Positions 34,312 through 43,376 of a stretch of 64,000 nt of DNA are shown piece after piece (the stretch's first letter is position 1; each line of letters opens with the position of its first letter). Source of the DNA: Deltaproteobacteria bacterium. GTDB lineage: Bacteria > Bdellovibrionota > UBA2394. The DNA is taken from the NCBI GenBank assembly GCA_017302715.1, contig JAFLCD010000001.1:186001-250000 (forward strand). The letters run 5' to 3'. A model generated the notes under the pieces. That model searched no databases. It saw nothing but the letters and a program-made list of their open reading frames with translations, and was not told where the DNA came from. The position numbers and the translations under genes were made by a program.

Positions 34312-35301
34312 TTATAGTCCCACGACCTCTCTGACTCGCTTGATCATTTTTGTGGCTTTTTCACGAGCCTGAACGGCGCCACGCGCTAGTTCTTGATCGA
34401 GTGCCGCTGTATCCTTCATCCAACGATCATATTCTTTACGCATCGCGCCAAAATCTTCCAAAAACTTAGCGAGTAATGCTTTTTTTGCATCTCCGTAACC
34501 GTATCCACCTGCTTCAAGCTTACGTTTCATCTCATCTGATTCAGATTTACCGGCAATGAGTTTGAATATCTGATAAACAACACATTCTTCGGCGACTTTT
34601 GGATCATCTAAGCCTTTTGAATCGGTTTTGATTCCCATAATTTGTTTTTTTAATTCAGCCTCAGAAGCAAAGAGATCTATTCCATTATTGTAAGATTTTG
34701 ACATCTTGCGTCCATCGGTTCCCGGAATCGTCGCTACATCTTCTAAAATAAGAGCTTCAGGAAGAGTAAAAGTTGTTCCATAAGTTTCATTGAAATAAGT
34801 CGCCATATCTCGAGTCATTTCTAAATGCTGAGCTTGGTCTTTTCCAACGGGAACAAAATCAGAATTATAAAGCAAAATATCTGCAGCCATTAAAACGGGA
34901 TAAAATAAAATTCCTGCTTTAATAATTTTTTCTTTTGCGAGCGCATCTTTATAAGAATGTGCGCGCTCAAGTAAGCCCACGCTTGTTAAACAAGTGAGCA
35001 CTTGGGCAAGTTCCAGAACTTCTGGAACATCTGATTGCTTCCATAGCACCGTTTTTTTTGTATCAACGCCGGCGGCTAGCCAAGCGGCCGCGATAGATCG
35101 CGTATGCTTTCGAAGCTCTTCAGCTTTTGGCGTTGTCGTCAGTCCATGAAAATTAGCGATAAATAAATACGACTGATACTTTGTTTGAAGCTGAAGGGCT
35201 TGCCTCATCGCGCCTAAATAGTTTCCAAGATGAATATCTCCTGAAGCTCGAATGCCCGTCAGAAGAATTTTAGAATTCTGCGAAGAAGAATCAGCTGCCA
35301 C
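34312..35301 (-). CDS. trpS: Tryptophanyl-tRNA synthetase
   Basis: 329 residues, class I. The HIGH-equivalent is GDIHLGNYLGAM (HLGN) and the KMSKS motif is intact in GRKMSKSYNN. LTCLTSVGLLERAHSYKD and GKDQAQHLEMTRD match TrpS. It charges tRNA-Trp. It overlaps the oppF gene by 11 bp, an unusual setting between transporter and envelope genes. Confidence 0.93.
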   Translation of the reverse strand: MAADSSSQNSKILLTGIRASGDIHLGNYLGAMRQALQLQTKYQSYLFIANFHGLTTTPKAEELRKHTRSIAAAWLAAGVDTKKTVLWKQSDVPEVLELAQVLTCLTSVGLLERAHSYKDALAKEKIIKAGILFYPVLMAADILLYNSDFVPVGKDQAQHLEMTRDMATYFNETYGTTFTLPEALILEDVATIPGTDGRKMSKSYNNGIDLFASEAELKKQIMGIKTDSKGLDDPKVAEECVVYQIFKLIAGKSESDEMKRKLEAGGYGYGDAKKALLAKFLEDFGAMRKEYDRWMKDTAALDQELARGAVQAREKATKMIKRVREVVGL

Positions 35302-36274
35302 CGGTCATTTTTAAGCGAGGCCCTCTTAAATGACAAGCCACAGAATTTTCGAGAACAGGAATTTCTGTTTTGCAAATATCAATGGCCTCTGGGCATCTCG
35401 TATGAAAAACACATCCCGAAGGGGGACGTGCTGGAGATGGAATATCACCCGCTAAAGCGATTTGCTTTTTCACATGATCCGGATGCTTCTTTGGTGCAGC
35501 TGAAATGAGAGCTTCGGTATAAGGATGCATTTTGTGATTTGGATTCTGCAATTGTTCGCGCGTGAGAACTTCCATCACTCTTCCCAGATACATAACGACG
35601 ACTCGATCGCAGAGGTAGCGGATCACATTGAGATCGTGAGAAACAAAAAGATAAGTGAGTTTAAAATCTTTTTGCAAAGTTTTTAAAAGATTTAAAATTT
35701 GAGATTGAATCGAAACATCGAGAGCCGAAACAGGCTCATCAGCAACAATAAAATCGGGCTTTACCGCGAGAGCTCGAGCGATGCCGATGCGTTGACGTTG
35801 GCCACCTGAAAATTCATGTGGATATTTGTCATAGGATTCAGGTCTGAGACCGACAATCTTTAAAAGTTCTCTTACCCGCTGTTCGATTTCAGATCTCGGA
35901 CAAAGTTTGTGAATGATAAAAGGCTCGGCAAGAATACTTCCCACTTTCATGCGCGGGTTGAGAGAAGAAAATGGATCCTGAAAAATCATCTGCATTCGCT
36001 TGCGAAGTTTGCGAAGCGAATCCGCATTCATCTTGGTGACCTCTTGCCCATCAAAATAAATTTCGCCTTTGCTCGGTTCAATCAGTCGAAGAAAAGCTTT
36101 TCCTAAAGTTGATTTTCCACAACCGCTCTCTCCAACTAATCCCAGCACTTCGCCTTTTTCTATAGTGAAGCTGACATCGTTAACCGCTTTCACATCTCCG
36201 ACTCGTCTTCCAAGAAGGCCGCCATAGATGGGATAGAAAACGCTTAAATTTTGAATGCGAATAAATGAACTCAT
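35291..36274 (-). CDS. oppF: Oligopeptide/dipeptide ABC transporter ATPase, OppF/DppF type
   Basis: 327 residues from ATG 36274, which overlaps the oppD stop. Walker [10 protein letters not shown], signature [14 protein letters not shown], Walker [13 protein letters not shown], and the C-terminal oligopeptide-transporter extension ([11 protein letters not shown]) with Cys residues. It energises peptide import together with OppD. No permease or binding-protein genes are adjacent, so the membrane part must be encoded elsewhere. Confidence 0.9.
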   Translation of the reverse strand: MSSFIRIQNLSVFYPIYGGLLGRRVGDVKAVNDVSFTIEKGEVLGLVGESGCGKSTLGKAFLRLIEPSKGEIYFDGQEVTKMNADSLRKLRKRMQMIFQDPFSSLNPRMKVGSILAEPFIIHKLCPRSEIEQRVRELLKIVGLRPESYDKYPHEFSGGQRQRIGIARALAVKPDFIVADEPVSALDVSIQSQILNLLKTLQKDFKLTYLFVSHDLNVIRYLCDRVVVMYLGRVMEVLTREQLQNPNHKMHPYTEALISAAPKKHPDHVKKQIALAGDIPSPARPPSGCVFHTRCPEAIDICKTEIPVLENSVACHLRGPRLKMTGGS

Positions 36275-37257
36275 GAAGTTTGGTTTCTCGGATAAAAACA
36301 CGCGGCTTCATGTGGAATAGAATCCGAAGAATTTTGAAGCGGCATAAGTTTTGGTTCGCTTTCGTTGCAATTGGGTTGTCTATAGTCGCAGCGATCCGAA
36401 AAGCGGCATCCATCTGGAAGCGCCGACAAATCAGGAACAATTCCTGGAATGGTATAAAGTGGTTCGTCAGGTTTTACAAAAGTAGGAATCGATTTCTGTA
36501 ATCCCACCGTATAAGGATGCGCGGGCTTATCAAAAATTTCTCTGACCGAAGATCTTTCGATCATTTTTCCTGCATACATGACGGCAACTCGATCTGCCAT
36601 CTCGGCGATCACACCAAAATCATGCGTGATTACAATCACAGCCATATTTAATTTTTTTTGCAGATCTTTAATCAGCTCTAAAATTTGCGCCTGAATCGTA
36701 ACGTCGAGGGCGGTAGTGGGTTCATCGGCGATTAAAAGTTGTGGTCTGCAGGCGAGTGCCATCGCGATCATCACACGCTGACGAAGTCCTCCCGACATTT
36801 GATGAGGATAATAATCGATACGCTGATCGACGTCGGGAATTCCAACAAGCTCCATAATTTCTAAGCAACGTTTTCGCGCTTCAGTTTTAGAAACATTTTG
36901 ATGAAGTAAGATAGCTTCTTCAATTTGATTGCCGACAGTAAAAACGGGATTCAGTGAAGTCATCGGCTCTTGAAAAATCATCGAGATCTGTTTTCCACGA
37001 ACAGCCCGCATTTCGCTGGCATTCAATGAAAGTAAATTGGTGCCATTTAATAAAATTTTTCCGCTCTCGATTTTTCCAGGTGGCTCTTGAATGAGTCGAA
37101 TAATTGACAGTGCCGTCACCGTTTTTCCGCAACCACTTTCACCTACAATGCCTAAAGTTTCTCCGGCGTTTAAAGAAAAGCTGACGTCATCAACGGCGCG
37201 AATAATTCCATTAGGTGTGCGAAAACTAGTGACGAGATTTTCAACTTTTAAAAGCAT
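36271..37257 (-). CDS. oppD: Oligopeptide/dipeptide ABC transporter ATPase, OppD/DppD type
   Basis: 328 residues. Walker [10 protein letters not shown], signature [14 protein letters not shown], Walker [13 protein letters not shown], and the C-terminal extension with [14 protein letters not shown]. Pairs with OppF. It starts at ATG 37257, 1 bp after the MshEN-domain gene stop, so these are co-transcribed. Confidence 0.9.
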   Translation of the reverse strand: MLLKVENLVTSFRTPNGIIRAVDDVSFSLNAGETLGIVGESGCGKTVTALSIIRLIQEPPGKIESGKILLNGTNLLSLNASEMRAVRGKQISMIFQEPMTSLNPVFTVGNQIEEAILLHQNVSKTEARKRCLEIMELVGIPDVDQRIDYYPHQMSGGLRQRVMIAMALACRPQLLIADEPTTALDVTIQAQILELIKDLQKKLNMAVIVITHDFGVIAEMADRVAVMYAGKMIERSSVREIFDKPAHPYTVGLQKSIPTFVKPDEPLYTIPGIVPDLSALPDGCRFSDRCDYRQPNCNESEPKLMPLQNSSDSIPHEAACFYPRNQTS

Positions 37258-37258
37258 T

Positions 37259-37879
37259 TTATTTCTTTTTCTTTTCGCCGACTTCGGTGGGCTTGCTAAA
37301 ATTCGTTAGGCCCGTAAATTCGGCATCAAAAAAGATATCCGAGATGGGATCAGGAAAAAACTGTTTTTCATCGCTAGATTCGATAATAGAAATTCCACTG
37401 ACATAATTTAGCGGCAAGGTCTCTGTTTCGCTTAAAAAATATTTACGAATAAACCACTCAATATCCGAATCTGGAGCGACCATTACGAGTAAGGGCTGGC
37501 CGATACGAAATTGAATATCATCAAAAATTTTGTAATTGGTGGGATCTGAAGTCGCCACAATCAGCCGCTTTTTTGCCCGAATTTCCTTAACCGCGATCGG
37601 CACCACTCGCTGAGTTCTTGCAGTCTGAAGGTTGATTGTACTTAAAATTTCTTTCGTTAATTTAGCAGAGTCGATTTTTGTAATATCGATGAGAGGAATT
37701 CTCAGGCTCTTTGAAAGAGTCTGGCAGAGCTGAAGTTCAGTAATAAATCGAAGTTGTACAAGACATTGGCCTAATTTTCGGCCCCATCGCCGCTGTTGAG
37801 CGAGAGCCGCTTGAAGTTGAGCGGCATCGATCTTTCCTTCTTGAATCAGAAGCTCACCAAGTCGAGCGCGGCCAGTCAA
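37259..37879 (-). CDS. Stand-alone MshEN-domain protein (GspE/PilB N-terminal type)
   Basis: 206 residues, TTG start at 37879 with AGGAGG at 5-6 bp. Residues ~4-140 match the T2SS/T4P ATPase N-terminal domain: [12 protein letters not shown]...[20 protein letters not shown], then LRIPLIDI. No ATPase domain follows. MshEN domains of this kind can bind c-di-GMP. A free-standing copy in an operon with peptide-transport genes suggests a regulatory adaptor (inference). The C-terminal ~60 residues are acidic and end in a Lys tail. Confidence 0.82.
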   Translation of the reverse strand: MTGRARLGELLIQEGKIDAAQLQAALAQQRRWGRKLGQCLVQLRFITELQLCQTLSKSLRIPLIDITKIDSAKLTKEILSTINLQTARTQRVVPIAVKEIRAKKRLIVATSDPTNYKIFDDIQFRIGQPLLVMVAPDSDIEWFIRKYFLSETETLPLNYVSGISIIESSDEKQFFPDPISDIFFDAEFTGLTNFSKPTEVGEKKKK

Positions 37880-37906
37880 AAAAACCTCCTACTTAAATCA
37901 CATCCA

Positions 37907-38557
37907 TCATAATGGCGATTGGCACTCCACGGAAGAGAAATTGAGGCTTCCCGTGAGGCCCTCATCACTAATCTTACAAACTTGAGGTTGCGTTTCAAAG
38001 CTTTCAAACTCGCATTCCATACGTCTTTTATTCTTATGATAAAGAACGGGCTGCTGGCTTTCATTCATCCAAATAAATGCCGCAGTTTCTTCAGTCACTG
38101 TTCCCAAACTAAATGCGATCTCTTTCCACCAATCGTTTGAAAACCATTTTTTAAAGAGAGGTTGCTTCTGAAGAGAGCGAGTTCCAGATTCATCTGTCCA
38201 AGTTGCGAGACGTTTTGAAACTTCGATTTTTGCGAAAGGAGTTAAAATCGGAGTATAAAGAATGAGCTTCATTTCAGAATCTTTTCCTTTGAGCGAAAAA
38301 GTTAAGCTCGCATCCGCTCTCACCGTTTCTTCTGGCGTCTCTAGTTGAATGACCAAGCGAGCTTGGCAAATTTGTGACTGATTTGATTTTTTAAAATCTT
38401 TTGGCCAAGCAATTAAATTTTGACGATGAGCAGAGCAGGCTATCGTTGATAAACTAATTAGAATTAGCGGTATCCAAAAGAGCCATCTTATCTTTGACTC
38501 GATCTTGAACAGCTTTTGTTTCGGCTGTACTTTTCTCTTCAGCTTTTGAGTTTTCAT
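37907..38557 (-). CDS. Lipoprotein, function unknown
   Basis: 216 residues. A long basic N-region precedes the hydrophobic stretch WLFWIPLILISLSTIAC, whose end is a probable lipobox. ATG 38557 overlaps the TPR gene by 104 bp, which is long; a non-ATG start nearer the signal peptide is possible (for example CTG near 38512). The mature domain (~175 residues) is soluble with several Trp residues. A LolB-like fold is imaginable but not supported by motifs. Confidence 0.65.
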   Translation of the reverse strand: MKTQKLKRKVQPKQKLFKIESKIRWLFWIPLILISLSTIACSAHRQNLIAWPKDFKKSNQSQICQARLVIQLETPEETVRADASLTFSLKGKDSEMKLILYTPILTPFAKIEVSKRLATWTDESGTRSLQKQPLFKKWFSNDWWKEIAFSLGTVTEETAAFIWMNESQQPVLYHKNKRRMECEFESFETQPQVCKISDEGLTGSLNFSSVECQSPL

Positions 38558-40235
38558 TTTCAGCCGACATTCTCATGATTCGTTGATAGATCTCAAGCGC
38601 CTGTTCTCGTTTTCCAAGTTTTTGATAGAGATCCGCTAAGTGTTCTAAAATGACGGGTTGTCCAGGGCTCAATTTATTGGCGCGCTCGATTAATTCTGTA
38701 GCCAATTTATATTTGCCCATTCGATAATAGGTCCAGCCTAAAGAATCTTGAATGAATCCATTCTCGGGTGCAATTTGCACAGCTTGTTTTAAATAAGATT
38801 CAGCCTGCTCCAAATTAATATTGTGTTCGGCATAAGTGTAGCCAATGTGATTAAGGGCATGCTCGTTATTTGGATTTGCTTTGAGCACTTGCTTCATTTT
38901 ATCTACGCCAGCTTCAAAATCTCCAGTGCGATCTAAAAAATGTCCTAACATAAAGAGAATTTTTTCATTCTGTTTAAATGTCGCACTACCTTTTGTAAGA
39001 ACTCGAATCGCTTCTGGCAGTTGATCCTGTCGATCATGAAACGCTGCAAGGGCGATCACAAGTTCTGGAGCATCTGGTCTTAGAGAAATTCCCTCTGCCA
39101 AACTTAATGAAGCTAAATCAGCTTTGTTAAGTTTAGATTCAAGAATCAAGCCAATCTGCAATCTTGATTCGATAAAATATTCTGATTTGGCATCTACTTT
39201 TTCGTAATATTTTAATCCGTCTGCGAATCGATTATCTTCTTCGCAAAGTGTTCCTAAATAAAAAAGAATTCTATCTTGAGGAACAGAATCATTATTGAGC
39301 ATTCCCTGAAATATTTTTTGCGATTCTGTGAAGTCCTTTAATTTGTAATAAATTAAAGCGGCTCGCATTTGGCTTTGCGTGTCTTCAGGTCGAATAGTTA
39401 AAAACTGATTCAAATAAACTAAAGCCATCGGATAATTTTCAGAGATTAAAGAAAGATTAATGAGCTTCTGAATAATTTCTTCATCCGCTCCATTTGTGCT
39501 TAAAGCTTGTTGATAGACGGCGATTGCCTGTTGAGCATTTCCTTCTAATTCGAGTTGAAGGCCCAGAGCTTTTGCAGCGGCGCCAAAGCCCGGTCGTAAA
39601 TCGAGAGCTTTTTGAAATGCTTTTTTAGATTCTTTTCGATTTTGAAAAATCGAATGAATCTTACCTAAAAAGTAGAACCCAATTTCGTCGTTAGGCTCTT
39701 TCTTTAAATATGAATTCAGTGTCATTACACTTTCGCTGTATCGACGATGATCTGCCAAAATCGCAACTTTCGTCAGCAAACTTTCGCGACCTTTACTTGT
39801 GTTGTTAGAAGCGAAGTAAAGTTTTGTAGCTTGATCCAAAGCTTTGGTGGCTGTTCTTAAATCTGATTCTTGCGAAGCTACCTTGGCGACTAATAAATGA
39901 TAGTCAGGATTTTTTTTCTCTTGGTTTTGAATAGAGGTTAGAAGACTTTTAGTCTCAGTAATATGACTTAAGCTTAAATGCTCTTCAGCCTGCTTCAATT
40001 TTAAAAGAGAAGACTGAGGATCTAATTGTGCAGCTGTTTTAAAATGTTCGAGCGCAGATTGAGAGTTATTATCGAGGCTCGCAAAACTTCCTAGAATAAA
40101 ATGCAGATAAGCATCTGCACTCGATTCATTGGTTTCTTTGCCGACTGCGATTTGAAAGTGCAGCGGCCAGCAGAAAAAAACACTAAAAAACAAAGATGAA
40201 ACGATATTTTTACTAAAGCTTTTTTTCAAAGACAT
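38454..40235 (-). CDS. Exported TPR-repeat protein
   Basis: 593 residues from ATG 40235, preceded by GGGGGAGGG. A signal peptide (LKKSFSKNIVSSLFFSVFFCW) is followed by about a dozen TPR units (for example DAYLHFILGSFASLDNNSQSA, GYTYAEHNINLEQAESYL, GWTYYRMGKYKLATELIE). It probably scaffolds an envelope complex. It is the first gene of the - strand run through to folD. An in-frame ATG at 40295 lacks a ribosome site. Confidence 0.85.
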   Translation of the reverse strand: MSLKKSFSKNIVSSLFFSVFFCWPLHFQIAVGKETNESSADAYLHFILGSFASLDNNSQSALEHFKTAAQLDPQSSLLKLKQAEEHLSLSHITETKSLLTSIQNQEKKNPDYHLLVAKVASQESDLRTATKALDQATKLYFASNNTSKGRESLLTKVAILADHRRYSESVMTLNSYLKKEPNDEIGFYFLGKIHSIFQNRKESKKAFQKALDLRPGFGAAAKALGLQLELEGNAQQAIAVYQQALSTNGADEEIIQKLINLSLISENYPMALVYLNQFLTIRPEDTQSQMRAALIYYKLKDFTESQKIFQGMLNNDSVPQDRILFYLGTLCEEDNRFADGLKYYEKVDAKSEYFIESRLQIGLILESKLNKADLASLSLAEGISLRPDAPELVIALAAFHDRQDQLPEAIRVLTKGSATFKQNEKILFMLGHFLDRTGDFEAGVDKMKQVLKANPNNEHALNHIGYTYAEHNINLEQAESYLKQAVQIAPENGFIQDSLGWTYYRMGKYKLATELIERANKLSPGQPVILEHLADLYQKLGKREQALEIYQRIMRMSAENENSKAEEKSTAETKAVQDRVKDKMALLDTANSN

Positions 40236-40362
40236 CACCCTCCCCCGAGGATTCAAACACCTTCTAATATTGTAAGGCTGATTATTAAAACCCACAATTC
40301 ATGCAGGTTTGACGGCTTTTAAGCTGAAAGAGCGGGGCATCTAAATCGTGTAGGGGGGACTA

Positions 40363-40407
40363 GAAAAAAAGAGGCCGCTGTGAGCTAAGGGAGAAACTCA
40401 CAACGGC
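40363..40407 (-). terminator. Rho-independent terminator
   Basis: On the - strand: GCCGTTGTGAG, 12-nt loop, CTCACAGCGGC (one mismatch in 11), then CTCTTTTTTT. It would end the candidate small RNA and any transcript running on from the S41 peptidase gene. Confidence 0.8.
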
Positions 40408-40463
40408 ACCTAGGGAGTAATAAGAGTTAGGGGTATTCTTCCTAAGATTTCTCTCAGGAATGT
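40363..40463 (-). ncRNA. Candidate sigma-54-dependent small RNA (~100 nt)
   Basis: A sigma-54-type promoter (40473-40490) predicts a start near 40463. About 60 nt later comes a terminator stem (40374-40407) followed by a run of U. No ORF with a ribosome site lies between. It occupies the gap between the S41 peptidase gene and the TPR gene. Expression is not shown; readthrough into the TPR gene is also possible. Confidence 0.5.
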
Positions 40464-40472
40464 TTAGAGATA

Positions 40473-40490
40473 TTGCAAACTTGATGCCAA
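40473..40490 (-). promoter_or_regulatory. Sigma-54-type promoter
   Basis: On the - strand TTGGCATCAAGTTTGCAA: TGGCA and TTGC elements with exactly 10 nt between the invariant GG and GC. It matches the -24/-12 consensus except at two less conserved positions. Tandem AACTGCT-type repeats lie about 15-40 bp upstream (40503-40529) and could bind an activator. Confidence 0.6.
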
Positions 40491-40594
40491 GCTGTCGCGA
40501 CGCTAAGCAGTTGAATTACCTAGCAGTTTTAGAGATATTGAATCGATAAATGGAAAACTTTTCATAGTGATCGCAGACAAATTTTGGCTTTTGC

Positions 40595-42046
40595 CTATTT
40601 GGCTCGGATTATTTTGCTATCGCGAAAAAGAATTTTTGCAGCTGATAAAACGACGTCGGAGTTCCGTGTGGAAGCGCTCTCTTCCTCCGCTCGTTTTTGC
40701 AAATCTTTATCAGATGAAAATTCTACCTGAAAAGAAACCTTCGCTTGGTTCATTGTTTCTTTTACATTTTTTCCCGTCTCAATAGTTTTTAAGCCAAATT
40801 TCGAAAGATCTTTTTCTTTCAAAATAGCAGAGGAATCTACGCTTTGAGATGTCTGCTTAAATTTCTCCCATTTTATATCCTTAATTTCGTAGTCTGGCTC
40901 GACTCCTAAAAGCTGGAGCGAAACTCCTAGAGGTCCGTAAAAAAATTCTGAAGTAATGGCGAGGCTTCCGCCTAAATGTTTTTCAGGTTCAAAGTTTTCA
41001 AAATTGAAAATCAGGCTTTGCCCAACTAATTTGCCAAAACTAGTTTCGCCTACAATTTTAGCTCGACCTGTTTCTTGCAAAACGAGACTGAGCATTTCGC
41101 TTGCAGATGCACTAAAATTATTAATGAGAACAATCAAAGGGTTCTCAGAAAAATCATGATCAAATTTTGGGTTAATTATTAAAGGAAGCTCTTCGAATCT
41201 GGATTTCATTTTTCCAATTTCACCCTCTGAAAAAAAGAAATTCACGATCATCAATAGTTCATCAAGATTTCCACCCATATTAGATCGAAGGTCTAAAATA
41301 ATTTTAATGTCCTTTGCTTGAAGCGACTGATCGGCGGCCTTTAGTTCACTCACTTTTTCTAAAATATTTTCTCGAAGGTTTTTAGCAGAGTCTTTAGAAA
41401 ATTTTTCTAAGGTTACATGAATGGTGTCTGTGCTGATGCCTTCAATATGCACATTGGAATTTTTGTCTGGCCACTTTCGATCCATGAAAAAAACGCGAGG
41501 CCCCTTAGTTGATAAACGAAGGGCGACATATTTAGCTGGGGGTTCATACCGACTATTCGCATCTAAGCTGATCGCAAAATGACTTAAGAAACTCCAAAAT
41601 AATTCTGGCTGCGCATAGATAAGATTTGAATTCAATTGTTCGACATAAAAATTTCCAATTTGAATTAAATCTGAGCAATCCGTGATGTGATGAAAGTTTG
41701 CAAGAGTTCCAGATTCCAGAGGAGTTAAAGTTTTCTTAAGCCTAACGTAATCATTTTGAAGTGAAGTGGGATTGCCTTTGATTTGAACAATAGAGATGTA
41801 AACGTGATCTAAAGTTTGTAAAAGTGCTTCCGTATAAAGCTTTTCTTTTTGTGTTTCATTCTGAGTGAGATGAACTTGAAGAGCATTATTGAAACCCTTA
41901 TTGAGTTCATCACAATAACTTTTGCCTGAAATTCCATAGACCTTCTCAAGTGGGGTCGAAGTCGGTTGGCTACCACATCCTGCGAGCAAAAAACTAAAGA
42001 GGACTAAAATCGGCGATAGGCGAATCAAGATGGGGCTTTTTAGCAT
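40595..42046 (-). CDS. S41-family (C-terminal processing) peptidase, lipoprotein
   Basis: 483 residues. Lipobox LLAGC at about residue 24. The S41 core shows IILDLRSNMGGNLDEL, PLIVLINNFSASASEML (nucleophile Ser in SASASE) and GRAKIVGETSFGKLVGQS with the general-base Lys. A PDZ domain is not obvious. The C-terminal ~100 residues are charged. It likely trims or degrades envelope proteins. It is separated from the downstream TPR gene by the candidate small RNA. Confidence 0.85.
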   Translation of the reverse strand: MLKSPILIRLSPILVLFSFLLAGCGSQPTSTPLEKVYGISGKSYCDELNKGFNNALQVHLTQNETQKEKLYTEALLQTLDHVYISIVQIKGNPTSLQNDYVRLKKTLTPLESGTLANFHHITDCSDLIQIGNFYVEQLNSNLIYAQPELFWSFLSHFAISLDANSRYEPPAKYVALRLSTKGPRVFFMDRKWPDKNSNVHIEGISTDTIHVTLEKFSKDSAKNLRENILEKVSELKAADQSLQAKDIKIILDLRSNMGGNLDELLMIVNFFFSEGEIGKMKSRFEELPLIINPKFDHDFSENPLIVLINNFSASASEMLSLVLQETGRAKIVGETSFGKLVGQSLIFNFENFEPEKHLGGSLAITSEFFYGPLGVSLQLLGVEPDYEIKDIKWEKFKQTSQSVDSSAILKEKDLSKFGLKTIETGKNVKETMNQAKVSFQVEFSSDKDLQKRAEEESASTRNSDVVLSAAKILFRDSKIIRAK

Positions 42047-42074
42047 AGTCGGCTTAAGTGGCCAATAGGGGGCT

Positions 42075-43376
42075 TTAACGCAGTCTAGAGGCTAAATTGC
42101 GGGCTTGAGAATTGCGAGGGTTAAGCTTTGTGGCTCGCTTAACATGCTGGATAGCTTCTGATCGGCGATTGAGATCGAGCAAAGTAAGAGCTAAAAAATA
42201 GTGAACTTGATCGGTTTCTTGGAGTGCCAAGGAGCGCTGAAGTGCACCCAAAGCAGCCTGGAATTTTTTCATTTTATAAAGTGCGTAGCCATAGTTCATC
42301 CAAACTTCAGAATTGTTTGGAGATAAATTTAGCGCCGCTTCAAATTCTTTTGCAGCTTTCCGCGGACTAGAATTAAGCATCATGATGCCAGCAGACAAAT
42401 GTACTTCGGCATCACTTTCAGATTTTCCATTTCGACGTTTCGTTGTTTTCTTGACGGTTTTCGAATTCGTTTTGGTATGAGGCGCAACTTTAACTTGAGG
42501 GGTGGGAGCTAATGTGGGCGCGCCAGTAGAAAGTGGATCAGCTTGAGCCACTGGAGTGGGCTCGCGATGAGGTGAAATTTTCTCTGCCTCAATTTTTTGC
42601 GGTTCATCGAGTGAGGGAATCGGCGCTTCAGGAGGAGGAGTTAAAAGTTTAGTGAGATAAGGATCCTGTGGCTCAATTTTTACTCGCAAAGCTTCGGCAA
42701 TAAAATATCCGATGAATCCACAAAAAGTGAGTGCTCCACAGAGTGCGATCATTTGCACTTTTGGTGAAATATTTGGTGTCGCGCGCTCTACAACTTTTTT
42801 TGTTTTCGGCGAAACGGAGGCTAAGGATTCCTTTTGTAAGCTTGGATCGATATAACTTTCGCGGAAAATTTCGCCTTCATCTGCCATCTCGGCCGGATGC
42901 CTTGTCTCCATGGTCTCATCATTCTGAAGAGCTTCGTCCATCGACATCAGCTCATCCATCGTAGACTTTTCTTTTTTCTTTGCGTTCTCGACCAACTCAA
43001 GACGCATCGAAACAGCATTCACATTTTTTTGAGGAATAGGTCTTATATCCGCGTCTTCTTTTGCCAACTGGTCGCGCGAAGCCTTTAAATTTGAAAGATA
43101 AGAATTCATATCGTCGTCAGAAATATTGGATTCGTATTCTTCGAGCTCTTTGTTTGCGATACGAATTTGACTTTCATCATCTCTCAGTTTTTCAGGCGCC
43201 TCAGAAACTTCCGCAACTTCTTCACTTAATTTTTCCACTGAGACGGCTTCTTCGTTTTTGATTTCTCGACCCGGTGTGGGACGAAACAAAGCTTTGCACT
43301 GACATTTTAAAAGTCGATGAGACTGCTCTTTCTTAATCTCAAATATTTTTCCGCACTCGGGGCATTTTACTTTCAT
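42075..43376 (-). CDS. Zinc-ribbon, single-TM protein with C-terminal TPRs
   Basis: 433 residues. N-terminal MJ0042-type zinc finger (KCPECGKIFEI...LLKCQC), an acidic linker, TM near 205-228, a Pro-rich region, a basic patch and C-terminal TPRs (AEVHLSAGIMMLNSSPRKAAKEFE, VWMNYGYALYKMKKFQAAL). ATG 43376 overlaps the HD-GYP stop, so it is translationally coupled to it. Similar proteins are common in delta-type bacteria; function unknown. Confidence 0.75.
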   Translation of the reverse strand: MKVKCPECGKIFEIKKEQSHRLLKCQCKALFRPTPGREIKNEEAVSVEKLSEEVAEVSEAPEKLRDDESQIRIANKELEEYESNISDDDMNSYLSNLKASRDQLAKEDADIRPIPQKNVNAVSMRLELVENAKKKEKSTMDELMSMDEALQNDETMETRHPAEMADEGEIFRESYIDPSLQKESLASVSPKTKKVVERATPNISPKVQMIALCGALTFCGFIGYFIAEALRVKIEPQDPYLTKLLTPPPEAPIPSLDEPQKIEAEKISPHREPTPVAQADPLSTGAPTLAPTPQVKVAPHTKTNSKTVKKTTKRRNGKSESDAEVHLSAGIMMLNSSPRKAAKEFEAALNLSPNNSEVWMNYGYALYKMKKFQAALGALQRSLALQETDQVHYFLALTLLDLNRRSEAIQHVKRATKLNPRNSQARNLASRLR

